Positions 26,276 through 34,615 of a stretch of 64,000 bases of DNA are shown in pieces. Position 1 is the stretch's first letter, and each line of letters starts with the position of its first letter. This DNA comes from Vulcanimicrobiota bacterium (GTDB lineage Bacteria; Vulcanimicrobiota; Vulcanimicrobiia; Vulcanimicrobiales; Vulcanimicrobiaceae). A model generated the notes under the pieces. That model did not search any database, had not been told where the DNA came from, and saw only the letters and a list, made by a program, of their open reading frames with translations. The DNA is taken from the NCBI GenBank assembly GCA_003161435.1, contig PMOS01000011.1, positions 62,001 through 126,000 of the forward strand, given 5' to 3'. A program made the translations under genes and the position numbers.

Positions 26276-27515
26276 CGCCGCAGCGCAGGTCGCACGGTGC
26301 TTCCGCGACGACGCGGGACGCACCGTGGCGGCTCTGGCGCGCGCGCTGGGCGACATCGCGCTCGCCGAAGACGCGCTGCAAGAGGCCTACGTCGCCGCGC
26401 TCGAACGATGGCCGCGCGACGGTTTTCCGGCGCGCCCGTCGGCTTGGATATTCGCGACGGCGCGCAATCGCGCGCTCGACCGGCTGCGGCGCGAACGCGC
26501 CGGGCGCGAGAAGCTGCAGCGGCTCACGGCGCTCGAACGGGTCGAGCGTCCCGCGGTCGCAGACGAAAGCGATGCGATGAACGCGATCCCCGACGACCGG
26601 CTCGGCTTGATTTTCGCCTGCTGCCACCCCGCGCTCGGCATCGAGGCGCGCATCGCGCTCACCTTGCGCACGTTGGCCGGATTGACGGTCGAAGAGATCG
26701 CCGACGCGTTTCTGGTCCCGCATACGACGATGGCGCAGCGACTCGTGCGCGTCAAGCGCAAGATTCGCGAGTCCGGCATCCCATTCGATGTGCCGCCGGC
26801 TGAACGGCTACCCGAACGTCTCGACGATGTTTGCGCGGTGTTGTACCTGATCTTCAATGAAGGCTACGCGTCGAGCGCGGGAGATCGGCTCGTGCGGCGC
26901 GAGTTGTGCGACGAAGCGATCCGGCTTGGTCGTGTGCTCAACGTGCTCATGCCGCAGGAACCCGAGGTCATGGGGCTCCTCGCGCTGATGCTCTACCATG
27001 ACTCGCGCCGCGACGCGCGAACCGCTGCGGATGGATCGATGATCACGCTCGGCGACCAAGACCGCGCGACCTGGGACCGCGCGAAGATCGCGGAAGCCAA
27101 CGCGCTGTTGGCCGGCGCGTCGCTGCATCGCGCGCCCGGAGCGTATCAAGTGCAGGCGGCCATCGCATTCGCGCACGTGCGCGCCCCATCGGCAAGCGAC
27201 GTCGACTGGAATGCGATCGCCGAGCTGTACGGCCACCTCGAGGAGCTCGCGCCCTCGCCGATCGTCGCGCTCAACCGCGCCGTTGCGATCGGCTTCGCGC
27301 GCGGGCCGCAGGCCGGGCTCGGCGCACTCGACGCCCTCCCGGCGGAAGCGCTGGCGTCCTATCACCCCTACCACGTCGCGCGTGCCGACGCGCTGTCGCG
27401 CCTCGGCCGCAGGGCGGAGGCGCGCGCCGCGTATCGCGCGGCGATCGAGCGCACGCAGAATGCCGCCGAGGCGGCGCATCTGCGCGCGAAGCTGGCCGGG
27501 ATCGGCGGCCGCTGA
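26256..27515 (+). CDS. ECF42-type RNA polymerase sigma factor with C-terminal TPR-like extension
   Basis: A 419-residue protein. Sigma region 2 (LAEDALQEAYVAALERWP, ARNRALDRLRRER) and region 4 (LTLRTLAGLTVEEIADAFLV, TTMAQRLVRVKRKI) occupy the first 170 residues. A long helical domain (IFNEGYASSAGDRLVRRELC, then PIVALNRAVAIGFARGPQAG) follows, typical of ECF42, which uses this extension and a DGPF protein instead of an anti-sigma factor. The TTG start at 26256 overlaps the DGPF gene and is preceded by GGTGGAG. Targets are unknown. Confidence 0.88.
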   Translation: MSTSGADAAAQVARCFRDDAGRTVAALARALGDIALAEDALQEAYVAALERWPRDGFPARPSAWIFATARNRALDRLRRERAGREKLQRLTALERVERPAVADESDAMNAIPDDRLGLIFACCHPALGIEARIALTLRTLAGLTVEEIADAFLVPHTTMAQRLVRVKRKIRESGIPFDVPPAERLPERLDDVCAVLYLIFNEGYASSAGDRLVRRELCDEAIRLGRVLNVLMPQEPEVMGLLALMLYHDSRRDARTAADGSMITLGDQDRATWDRAKIAEANALLAGASLHRAPGAYQVQAAIAFAHVRAPSASDVDWNAIAELYGHLEELAPSPIVALNRAVAIGFARGPQAGLGALDALPAEALASYHPYHVARADALSRLGRRAEARAAYRAAIERTQNAAEAAHLRAKLAGIGGR

Positions 27516-27549
27516 GGGGAGATTAGCGTTCGCGCGCGCATAAGGACGC

Positions 27550-28365
27550 GTGCCCGACCCCGAAGCGCCGACGGCGTTCTACGAGCGAATCGACGACGAA
27601 ACGTATGCGCCGACCACCGCAACGAGCAGTCCGTGGGATCCGCGTCTGCAACATGGCGGTCCGCCGACCGCTCTGCTCGCGCACGCGGTCGCGGCGCGGC
27701 ATCCGCGTGAAGACGTGCGCATCGCGCGGATCGCCTCGGAGTTCCTCGGACCGATCCCGCGCGCGCCGATGATCGTGCGCACGCGCGTCGTGCGCCCCGG
27801 ACGGCGCATCGAGCTGGTCGAAGCGACCGCCGAGAGCGGCGGACGCGAGGTGCTCGCGGCGCGCATATGGCGCATCGCCGTTCAACCCGACGGGAGCGTC
27901 CCGGCCGGCGTCACGCCGCCCGAGCCGCCCCCGCCGCTGCCCGACGCCGAGGCGCCGCCGCGTTGGCTCAAGGATTTCGGCTACGGCCGGGCGATCGAGT
28001 GGCGCTATCTCTACGGTGCGACCGCACCGGGCCCGGCAGCAGTGTGGTCGCGGCTGCGCATCCCGCTGGTCGCCGGCGAGCCGTTCGGCGCGCTCGACCG
28101 CGCCGTGATCGTCGCCGACTCGGCAAACGGCATCAGCGGCGAGCTCCCGATGGATGATTGGCTGTTCGTCCCGCCGTCGCTCTCCCTAGCCTTCGAGCGC
28201 TACCCGCGCGGCGAGTGGGTGTTGCTCGAAGCACGCACCGCGCTCAGCTCCGACGGCATCGGTCTGACGAGTTCGCGCCTGGCAGATCGCGATGGTTATC
28301 TGGGCATCGGCAGCCAGCCGTTGTACATCGAACGGCGTGCGACCGCACCGCAGGTCACGACGTGA
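27550..28365 (+). CDS. Thioesterase-family (double hotdog, TesB-like) protein
   Basis: A 271-residue protein with the QHGGPPTALLAHAV helix and a second hotdog half (FVPPSLSLAFERYPRGEWVL), as in the double-hotdog acyl-CoA thioesterase-like group. It probably hydrolyses an acyl-CoA; chain preference is not visible. The start is GTG 27550. Its TGA overlaps the GTG of the next gene (GTGA), so they are co-translated. A proline-rich linker sits around residues 117-137. Confidence 0.75.
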   Translation: MPDPEAPTAFYERIDDETYAPTTATSSPWDPRLQHGGPPTALLAHAVAARHPREDVRIARIASEFLGPIPRAPMIVRTRVVRPGRRIELVEATAESGGREVLAARIWRIAVQPDGSVPAGVTPPEPPPPLPDAEAPPRWLKDFGYGRAIEWRYLYGATAPGPAAVWSRLRIPLVAGEPFGALDRAVIVADSANGISGELPMDDWLFVPPSLSLAFERYPRGEWVLLEARTALSSDGIGLTSSRLADRDGYLGIGSQPLYIERRATAPQVTT

Positions 28366-28838
28366 ACGCACGCGCGGCGTTCGCCGCCGGCGTAATCGCA
28401 TGCTCGGCCTGCTGCGCCGCAGCTGCTCCGGCGCGCGCGGCGACGACCTGCGTCCCGACGACGATCTCGTCGGCATCGACGCCCGAGACGCTGGTCAAGG
28501 TTCACATCAACGGAATGGGGCCGTACACGTTCTTCGTCGACACCGGTGCGACGGTGAGCATCGTGAGCTCGACCCTCGCACGCAAGCTTCACCTTCCGCC
28601 GTCGGCGGCCGTCGTGCACGGCGTCGGTGCCGGCGGGCTGTTCAGCACGCGTGCGGCGAAGGTTTCGATCACCGTCGGGACGCTCTCGCAGGACAACGTG
28701 CTCGTCTCGGTCTTCGACGTCTCGCAAATCGAGGCAGCGCTCGGGCCGGTCGACGGCGCACTCGGGTACAACTTTCTCAAAGCGTACCGCGTGACGATCG
28801 ACTTCCCGGACAACCGTCTATGCCTAGAGGACCCGTAG
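28362..28838 (+). CDS. Exported retropepsin-like aspartic protease
   Basis: A 158-residue protein with a Cys-containing signal peptide (AAGVIACSACCAAAAPARAA) and one retropepsin-like domain: active-site FVDTGATVSIVS followed by the psi-loop and DGALGYNFL. Such single-domain proteases act as dimers in the periplasm. The GTG start overlaps the thioesterase stop. The substrate is unknown. Confidence 0.75.
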   Translation: MNARAAFAAGVIACSACCAAAAPARAATTCVPTTISSASTPETLVKVHINGMGPYTFFVDTGATVSIVSSTLARKLHLPPSAAVVHGVGAGGLFSTRAAKVSITVGTLSQDNVLVSVFDVSQIEAALGPVDGALGYNFLKAYRVTIDFPDNRLCLEDP

Positions 28839-29020
28839 TGGTAAAGTCCGCCTCACGTATCGGCAGCTGCGTCTACGACTTGCGACGCCCGGTTGAGCCG
28901 GCGGGTGCGTAGATCGGGTCCGTTGTTGGGGAAACGTGGCCGGTGCGGTCCGCGTTCTTGGTGCCGCATGAGAACTACGCCACGCGCGTTCCGGCGGTTT
29001 CGCCGAGAGGCCGGCCGGGC

Positions 29021-29230
29021 GTGACCGAACGGATCGTTTGGACCGTCGTCGGCTTCATCATCGGGATCGCCCTGGCCGCGGCGGTTGGCCAGTCGCTGAT
29101 CGAAGAGCACGGCCGCCAGCGCGTGCTCCCGTTCGTCCTGTTCAGCGCGATCGTGCTCGGCGCGATCCTCGCCTGGGCCCTCAACGCGTGGATCAGCTAC
29201 GTCCACCTCTCCCAAGGCGGATCAATATAA
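29021..29230 (+). CDS. Small membrane protein with two TM helices
   Basis: From GTG 29021 a 69-residue protein has TM1 (IVWTVVGFIIGIALAAAVG), a short charged loop (EEHGRQR) and TM2 (VLPFVLFSAIVLGAILAWAL). GAGAGG lies about 10 bases upstream. A longer in-frame opening at 28943 adds 26 residues unlike a membrane-protein start. The function is unknown. The 180 bases before it hold no feature I can support. Confidence 0.5.
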   Translation: MTERIVWTVVGFIIGIALAAAVGQSLIEEHGRQRVLPFVLFSAIVLGAILAWALNAWISYVHLSQGGSI

Positions 29231-29255
29231 TGTGTTGGTGCGACCCGCCCGTCGC

Positions 29256-29284
29256 TTGACGAGGGTGGCTCCTCGTGATAGAGT
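29256..29284 (+). promoter_or_regulatory. Promoter of the Cys-rich leader / sulfonate transporter operon
   Basis: TTGACG (29256-29261), a 17-base spacer and TAGAGT (29279-29284). The predicted start lies within a few bases of GTG 29294, so the leader ORF would be leaderless or nearly so. Confidence 0.55.
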
Positions 29285-29293
29285 CGCCGGACC

Positions 29294-29371
29294 GTGACAA
29301 GCGCGACTCGCTGTCTCATTTCGATGTGCATGTGCTGCTCCCAGCTCGGGGGTTGGCCGGCCTCGGCATGA
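29294..29371 (+). CDS. Cysteine-rich leader peptide, 25 residues
   Basis: GTG 29294 opens a 25-codon frame ending TGA at 29369-29371. The middle reads RCLISMCMCCSQL: four Cys and two Met within nine residues. It sits between a promoter and a 13-bp-stem terminator ahead of a sulfonate-type ABC operon. Cys-rich leaderless leader peptides are known cysteine-responsive attenuators in mycobacteria, and this has the same logic. Ribosome stalling at the Cys codons would free CGGGGGTT (29347-29354) to pair with the terminator's 5' arm (AGCCCCCG). That pairing is my inference. Confidence 0.6.
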   Translation: MTSATRCLISMCMCCSQLGGWPASA

Positions 29372-29396
29372 GCTAGCGCGCACGCGCAGCCATCGC

Positions 29397-29433
29397 AGAG
29401 CCCCCGCCGACTTCCGGCGGGGGCTCTTTCTTT
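29397..29433 (+). terminator. Intrinsic terminator (attenuator) before the sulfonate transporter
   Basis: A 13-bp perfect stem (5' arm 29397-29409 starting AGAGCCCCCG, loop ACTTC, 3' arm 29415-29427) is followed by TTCTTTAT. It lies between the Cys-rich leader and ssuA-like gene with no other gene to terminate, so it most likely controls readthrough. Confidence 0.8.
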
Positions 29434-29469
29434 ATCACCGCTTTCCCTTCTCACCAGGAGGCGCTCCCG

Positions 29470-30459
29470 ATGACCAGCCTGACCCGATCTCGCTTCCTCG
29501 CCGCCGCCGGCGCCGCCGGTTTCGCGGCGACGTTGCCGCGCTTTGCGCGCGCCGCCGAACCCGACCGCATCGGCGTCGACTGGGCGTACTACAACCCGCC
29601 GAGTCTGGTGCTCAAGAACAAAGGCTGGCTCGAAGAGGCGCTCGCGAAGCGCGGCACCGCCGTCGACTGGGTGCTCTCGCTGGGTTCGAACAAGGCGAAC
29701 GGTTTTCTCGCCGCCGGCGCCGTGCAGTTCGGCTCGACTGCCGGCAGCGCCGCGTTGCTCGCGCGAGCCAACGGCACGCCGATCAAGACGGTGTTCTTGT
29801 ACTCGCGACCGGAGTGGACAGCCTTGGTGGTCGGCAAGGATTCACCGCTGCGCACGGTGCGCGATCTGCGTGGGAAGAAAATCGCAGCGACGCGCGGCAC
29901 CGATCCGTGGTTCTTTCTGCTGCGCTCGCTGCAGGGCGCGGGTTTGCAGCCGACCGACGTCGAGCTCGTCGACCTCCAGCATCCCGACGGACGCGTCGCG
30001 CTCGAGCGCGGTCAAGTCGACGCGTGGGCCGGCCTCGACCCGCACATGGCCGCCTCGCAGCTCGACGCCGGATCACGGCTGCTGTACCGCAACGTCGCCT
30101 TCAACACGTGGGGCGCGCTCAACGCTCGCGAGGACTTCCTTGCCCAGCATCCGGACGTGGCGCAGATCGTGCTGCGCGCCTACGACCGCGCGCGCCGCTA
30201 TGCCGCATCGCACGTCGACGAGACCGCGGCATTGCTGGCCGACGCTTCGCACGTGGAACGGCGCGTCGCCGACCTCCAGTTGCGCGAACGCACGACGTAT
30301 CCGGGCGATGGGACGCCCGGTAACGACTATCGCGAAGCGATCGCCGCTGTCGTGCCCCTGATCCGCAGCGACAAGCTGGCGAAGCCCGACGCGGACCTCG
30401 ACGTCGCGCTCGGTTCGTTGATCGACACCCGGCCGGCGACGACCGCGCTGCGTGGGTAG
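29470..30459 (+). CDS. ssuA: Sulfonate/taurine-type ABC transporter substrate-binding protein
   Basis: A 329-residue exported protein: signal peptide (RSRFLAAAGAAGFAATLP, twin-arginine-like but with a single Arg pair split by Ser) and a type 2 periplasmic binding fold of the SsuA/NMT1 group (VDWAYYNPPSLVLKNKGWLE, DLRGKKIAATRGTDPWFFLL). It would capture sulfonates in the periplasm. AGGAGG lies 8 bases before ATG 29470. Its 3' end overlaps the permease by 8 bases. The cysteine leader upstream supports sulfur rather than nitrate or thiamine-precursor uptake; the exact ligand is not known. Confidence 0.85.
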   Translation: MTSLTRSRFLAAAGAAGFAATLPRFARAAEPDRIGVDWAYYNPPSLVLKNKGWLEEALAKRGTAVDWVLSLGSNKANGFLAAGAVQFGSTAGSAALLARANGTPIKTVFLYSRPEWTALVVGKDSPLRTVRDLRGKKIAATRGTDPWFFLLRSLQGAGLQPTDVELVDLQHPDGRVALERGQVDAWAGLDPHMAASQLDAGSRLLYRNVAFNTWGALNAREDFLAQHPDVAQIVLRAYDRARRYAASHVDETAALLADASHVERRVADLQLRERTTYPGDGTPGNDYREAIAAVVPLIRSDKLAKPDADLDVALGSLIDTRPATTALRG

Positions 30460-31195
30460 GTTCGTCGTTCCGCTGGCGTTGTTCGCCGCGTGGTGGGCGG
30501 CGACGGCGAGCGGCGCCATCAAGTCCTATCAGCTCGCCTCGCCGCGCGACGTCGTGCGCGAGCTGTTCGATCTCGCGCAAACGGGCTTGCTGTGGCGCGA
30601 TCTCGGCGCGAGCATCGAACGCGTCGCGCTCGGGTTCACGATCGCGCTGACCCTTGCCCTGATCGTCGGCTCGCTCGTCGGCGGATCGCGTCTCGCCGAA
30701 CGCGCGCTCGATCCGACGCTGCAGGCGATCCGCGCCGTTCCGTCGCTGGCGTGGGTGCCGCTGATCCTGCTGTGGCTGGGGATCGGCGAGACGGCGAAGA
30801 TCACGCTGGTCGCGATCGGCGCGTTCTTTCCGATCTACGTCGCGCTGGTCAGCGGAATCCGCGGCGTCGATCGCAAGCTGGTCGAAGTCGGCACCATCTT
30901 CGGCTTGTCACGAATCGCGCTGATCACGCGCGTGCTCGTTCCGGCGACGCTGCCGCAACTGCTCGTCGGCGCGCGCATCGGCCTCACGCAAGCATGGCTG
31001 TTCCTCGTCGCGGCGGAGCTGCTCGCGGCCACGAACGGGCTGGGCTTCCTGCTCACCGACGGCCAGCAGACCTCACGCACCGACGAGATCCTCGTCGCGA
31101 TCCTGCTGTTCGCTGCGTGCGGCAAGCTTTCCGAGACCGGGATGCGTTGGCTCGAGAAGCGGCTCGTCGGCTGGACCGACACGGTACCGGTCTGA
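30452..31195 (+). CDS. ssuC: Sulfonate-type ABC transporter permease
   Basis: A 247-residue inner-membrane permease with about six TM helices. The cytoplasmic EAA loop (VEVGTIFGLSRIALITRVLV, then PATLPQLLVGARIGL) docks the ATPase. The opening (GRFVVPLALFAAWWAATASG) forms TM1. It is the second gene of the ssu-like operon, overlapping ssuA by 8 bases and sharing TGATG with the ATPase. Confidence 0.87.
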   Translation: MGRFVVPLALFAAWWAATASGAIKSYQLASPRDVVRELFDLAQTGLLWRDLGASIERVALGFTIALTLALIVGSLVGGSRLAERALDPTLQAIRAVPSLAWVPLILLWLGIGETAKITLVAIGAFFPIYVALVSGIRGVDRKLVEVGTIFGLSRIALITRVLVPATLPQLLVGARIGLTQAWLFLVAAELLAATNGLGFLLTDGQQTSRTDEILVAILLFAACGKLSETGMRWLEKRLVGWTDTVPV

Positions 31196-31926
31196 TGTCG
31201 GTCCGCCGCCGCACGTCCGGAACCGAGAGCCCCGCGGCACGGATCCGCGGGCTGCGCAAGGCGTTCGGCGAGCGCCTCGTCTTCGACGGACTCGATCTCG
31301 ACGTCGCGCGCGGCGAGCGCGTGGCCGTGCTCGGCGCGAGCGGTTGCGGCAAGTCGACGCTGCTGCGCTGCATCGCGGGGCTCGAGCGCAGCGACGCGGG
31401 AACGATCGCCACCGCCGGCGAGATCGGCGTGATGTTTCAGGAGCCGCGGCTGTTTCCGTGGCTCGACGTCGCGTGCAACGTCGGCTTTCCCGCGCGTGAC
31501 GATGCCGAGCGCGCGCGCGTACCCAGCGTCCTGGCTCTCGTCGGGCTGGCGCACGCGGCCCGGCGGCTGCCCAAAGAGCTCTCCGGCGGGATGGCGCAAC
31601 GCGCGGCGCTGGCGCGCGCGCTCGTGCGCGATCCGCACCTGCTGTTGCTCGACGAGCCGTTCGCCGCACTCGACGCCCTGCGCCGCATCGAGCTGCGCGC
31701 GGCCGTGCACGAGATCCTGACCCTGACGCGCGCTTCAGCGATCCTGGTCACCCACGACGTCGACGACGCGCTGGCGATCGCCGATCGCGTCATCGTGCTG
31801 GCCGGTTCGCCCGCCGAGGTCGCGTTCACCGGCAACGTCGGCGAGACGGCGACGCGTAGCGCGATCCTCGACGCGCTGGGCGTGATCGAAAACGGCGGCC
31901 ACGCACGCGTCAGGGGCCGAACCTGA
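31195..31926 (+). CDS. ssuB: Sulfonate-type ABC transporter ATPase
   Basis: A 243-residue ATPase: Walker A GASGCGKST, Q-loop MFQEPRLFPW, signature LSGGMAQRAALARAL, Walker B LLLLDEPFAALD and H-loop TH. It powers the SsuC-type permease. The start is the ATG at 31195 overlapping the permease stop. A frame extending upstream through ssuC is only a shadow. No terminator was seen after it; 91 bases separate it from the VOC gene. Confidence 0.88.
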   Translation: MSVRRRTSGTESPAARIRGLRKAFGERLVFDGLDLDVARGERVAVLGASGCGKSTLLRCIAGLERSDAGTIATAGEIGVMFQEPRLFPWLDVACNVGFPARDDAERARVPSVLALVGLAHAARRLPKELSGGMAQRAALARALVRDPHLLLLDEPFAALDALRRIELRAAVHEILTLTRASAILVTHDVDDALAIADRVIVLAGSPAEVAFTGNVGETATRSAILDALGVIENGGHARVRGRT

Positions 31927-32017
31927 CCGAGAGGATGTAGCCTCCCGGCCCGCTGGGCGGGGGTCGAGCGCTCGGACCCGAAGGGCTCGGGCCCAGCGAA
32001 CATCCAGGAGGCACACC

Positions 32018-32377
32018 ATGAACGTCACCGGCATCGATGCGAACTACTACGTCGTCAAGGATCTCGACGCCACGACGAAGTTCTACACCCAGCTGTTTGG
32101 CGAAGAGCCCGCGATGCGGCAAGGTCCCGTGAGCGAGTGGAACTTCGCCGACGGCTCGAGCTTCGGGTTGTACACGACGGAGCAAGCCGAGACAGGTACG
32201 AGCGGAAGCGCGCTGTTTGCCGTCCCCGACGTCGCGGCGGCGGTCGCCAAAGCCAAAGCTGACGGTGTAAAGTTCGGTGGGGATGGTGGGATCACCGACA
32301 CGCCGGTCTGCTACATGGCGTTCGGCGAAGACAACGAAGGCAATCAGTTCATCCTGCACAAGCGCAAGAGCGGGTAG
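32018..32377 (+). CDS. VOC (glyoxalase/bleomycin-resistance fold) protein
   Basis: A 119-residue VOC protein with paired beta-alpha-beta-beta-beta modules: YYVVKDLDATTKFYTQLFG at the start and MAFGEDNEGNQFILH near the end, where the Glu/His ends usually bind metal. AGGAGG lies before ATG 32018. The substrate is unknown. It sits 9 bases before metY, suggesting co-expression with sulfur metabolism, which is inference. Confidence 0.75.
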   Translation: MNVTGIDANYYVVKDLDATTKFYTQLFGEEPAMRQGPVSEWNFADGSSFGLYTTEQAETGTSGSALFAVPDVAAAVAKAKADGVKFGGDGGITDTPVCYMAFGEDNEGNQFILHKRKSG

Positions 32378-32386
32378 CCGCGCGGG

Positions 32387-33703
32387 ATGAGCGACCGGAG
32401 GTTCGGTTTCCGGACGCGGGCGCTGCACGCGGGGACGCCGCCGGACGGTGAGACAGGGGCGCGCGCGCTCCCGCTTCACCTGTCGACGGCGTTCGTCTTC
32501 GACTCGACCGAGCACGCCGCCGAGCTGTTCGCGCTGCGCACGTACGGCAACATCTACACGCGCATCGGGAACCCTACGGTCGCGGCGTTCGAGGAAAAGC
32601 TCGCCAGCCTCGAAGGCGGGCTGGGCGCGCTGGCGACGGCGAGCGGCTTGGCCGCGCAGCTCATCACGATCCTGAGCGTCGCGCAGCAGGGCGATCATCT
32701 CGTCGCATCGGCAAACCTCTACGGCGGCACCGTCACCCAGTTCTCGGTGACGCTGCAGCGAATGGGAATCGAGACGACGTTCGTCGCGCCCGGCGATCTC
32801 GACGCGGTACGAGCAGCGTTGCGCGAGAACACGCGCGCGCTGTTCGTCGAGACGATCGGCAACCCGAACGGGAACGTCGCCGACATCGCGGCGCTGGCGG
32901 CGCTCGCGCATGAAGCGGGTGTGCCGCTGGTCGTCGACAACACGTTCGCGACGCCGTACCTGTGCCGTCCGATCGAGCACGGCGCCGATATCGTGGTCCA
33001 CTCGGCGACGAAGTTCATCGGCGGCCACGGAACGGTCATGGGCGGTGCGATCGTCGAGTCCGGTTTGTTTCCGTGGGGCGCCGGGCGGCATCCGCTGTTG
33101 AGCACGCCGAGCCCCGGCTATCACGGGCTGAACTTCGCCGAGACGTTCGGCGAGTACGCGTTCCTGCAGCGCGCGCGCGTCGAGGTGCTGCGCGACGTCG
33201 GCGCGTCGATCTCGCCGATGAACGCGTGGCTGCTCGTGCAAGGGCTCGAAACGCTCGCGATGCGCATGCCGCAACACGTCGAGAACGCGCGCGCCGTCGC
33301 CGCGTTCCTGCGCGGGCGCAGCGAAGTCGCGTGGGTGTCATACGCGGACTTGCCGGACAGCCCCGACCACTCACTCGCCGAGCGCTATCTTCCGCTGGGG
33401 GCCGGTGCGGTGTTCACCTTCGGGCTGCACGGCGGGCGCGACGCAGGGCGCGCGTTCATCGAGGCGCTCGAGCTGTGGAGCCACCTCGCGAACGTCGGCG
33501 ACGCGAAGAGTCTCGTCATTCACCCCGCTTCGACGACGCACCAGCAACTGACCGACGAGCAGCTGCGCGCAGGCGGCGTGCTGCCCGAGATGGTGCGGCT
33601 CTCGGTCGGGCTCGAAGACGTTGACGACCTCATCTGGGATCTCGAGCGCGGCCTCGCCGCCGCGGTCGCGGTCGCACCGGCGCTCTCGGACGCGAGAGCA
33701 TGA
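32387..33703 (+). CDS. metY: O-acetylhomoserine sulfhydrylase (homocysteine synthase)
   Basis: A 438-residue Cys/Met-metabolism PLP enzyme: FGFRTRALHAGTPPD start, YGNIYTRIGNPT, and the PLP Lys in SATKFIGGHGTVMGG. The length and GYHGLNF-type insert fit the O-acetylhomoserine aminocarboxypropyltransferase (MetY) branch rather than the shorter MetB/MetC. It makes homocysteine from O-acetylhomoserine and sulfide, using sulfide released from imported sulfonates. It overlaps the CoA-binding protein gene (ATGA). Confidence 0.88.
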   Translation: MSDRRFGFRTRALHAGTPPDGETGARALPLHLSTAFVFDSTEHAAELFALRTYGNIYTRIGNPTVAAFEEKLASLEGGLGALATASGLAAQLITILSVAQQGDHLVASANLYGGTVTQFSVTLQRMGIETTFVAPGDLDAVRAALRENTRALFVETIGNPNGNVADIAALAALAHEAGVPLVVDNTFATPYLCRPIEHGADIVVHSATKFIGGHGTVMGGAIVESGLFPWGAGRHPLLSTPSPGYHGLNFAETFGEYAFLQRARVEVLRDVGASISPMNAWLLVQGLETLAMRMPQHVENARAVAAFLRGRSEVAWVSYADLPDSPDHSLAERYLPLGAGAVFTFGLHGGRDAGRAFIEALELWSHLANVGDAKSLVIHPASTTHQQLTDEQLRAGGVLPEMVRLSVGLEDVDDLIWDLERGLAAAVAVAPALSDARA

Positions 33704-34179
33704 TCCTCGAAACGGCGGCGCAACGGCGAGCGCTGCTCGACCGCTCGCGCACCGTCGCGATGGTCGGCGCGTCGGCGAATCCCAGCCGGCCGAGCTACTT
33801 CGTCTTCTCGTACCTGCGCACGCGCGCGAAGTTCGACCTCACGCCGATCAATCCGACCATCGCCGAGATCGACGGCGTGCGCGCGTATCCGTCGCTGGCG
33901 GCCTACGCCGCGGAGCGCGGCGCGCCCGACATCGTCGACGTCTTCCGCCGGCCCGACGAAGCGCCGCAGGTCACCCGCGAAGCGATCGCGGCCGGCGCTA
34001 AAGCGATTTGGTTCCAGTACGGCGTGATCAACCAAGCAGCGATCCAACTCGCCGACGACGCGGGACTCGACGTCGTCGTCGACCGCTGCATCAAAGTCGA
34101 GTCCGCCCGTTTCGACGGCGGCCTCGCGCTCGGCGGCATGAACACCGGCCTGCTGACCGCCAAGCGCCGAATTCGCTGA
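33700..34179 (+). CDS. CoA-binding domain protein (YccU-like)
   Basis: A 159-residue Rossmann CoA_binding_2 protein: AMVGASANPSRPSYFVFSYL, then IVDVFRRPDEAPQVT and the GAKAIWFQYGVIN segment with C-terminal VVVDRCIKVE. Relatives bind CoA and are often encoded beside homocysteine synthase genes. The enzymatic role is not established. The start overlaps the metY stop. Confidence 0.82.
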   Translation: MILETAAQRRALLDRSRTVAMVGASANPSRPSYFVFSYLRTRAKFDLTPINPTIAEIDGVRAYPSLAAYAAERGAPDIVDVFRRPDEAPQVTREAIAAGAKAIWFQYGVINQAAIQLADDAGLDVVVDRCIKVESARFDGGLALGGMNTGLLTAKRRIR

Positions 34180-34336
34180 CTACGGCTGAACCACGACGCA
34201 TTCGAGATTGCCCGCCGTGGCAGCGGCTTCCATCGCTCGGGCAACGCCGCGAGCGCGTACTCAGCGAGCGTGCCGTCCGGCCAGTCCGCCAGTACGGATT
34301 CCGTAGCGTCGCTCGTACTCGGCCTATCCGGACAAT

Positions 34337-34353
34337 TCCTACTTATGGTAGGA
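34337..34353 (+). promoter_or_regulatory. Palindromic operator of the RHH/PIN operon
   Basis: TCCTAC-TTATG-GTAGGA is a perfect 6-bp inverted repeat 7 bases before the antitoxin GTG. TAGGAT (34349-34354) inside its right arm could be the -10 element. Ribbon-helix-helix antitoxins typically bind such repeats to autoregulate. Confidence 0.6.
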
Positions 34354-34360
34354 TAGTAAT

Positions 34361-34615
34361 GTGGCCAGCAAAACAAAGGTCTCCCTCAGCCTCGATAGTG
34401 ACCTCGTCGCCGAGGTCCGACGGCGCGTCGGCAAGCGGGAGCTCTCGTCATTTCTCAACGAAGCTCTCGAGCGCCGATTGCAGATCGATGCGATCACGCA
34501 ATACTTGCGCGACATCGAGAAGAAAGCGAGACCCGTTCCGGCCCGCGTCGCCGCGGCGGTCGACGCTGCGTACGCGCGACGCTTTGCACGCGCACGGACT
34601 GCGAAGCGCGCTTGA
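34361..34615 (+). CDS. Ribbon-helix-helix antitoxin of a PIN toxin-antitoxin pair
   Basis: An 84-residue protein: N-terminal strand TKVSLSLDSDLVAEVRRRV followed by helix ELSSFLNEALERRLQ, the MetJ/Arc fold. The basic, Ala-rich tail (AYARRFARARTAKRA) would wrap the toxin. GTG 34361 lies directly behind a palindromic operator without a Shine-Dalgarno. The stop overlaps the TTG start of the PIN gene by 4 bases, the usual antitoxin-first order. Confidence 0.8.
   Translation: MASKTKVSLSLDSDLVAEVRRRVGKRELSSFLNEALERRLQIDAITQYLRDIEKKARPVPARVAAAVDAAYARRFARARTAKRA

Noticed and set aside
34180..34360. Minus-strand stretch reading DWPDGTLAEYALAALPE, like the start region of a zinc-type dehydrogenase
   Set aside because: Only about 20 residues of weak resemblance, with no other part of such a gene nearby.
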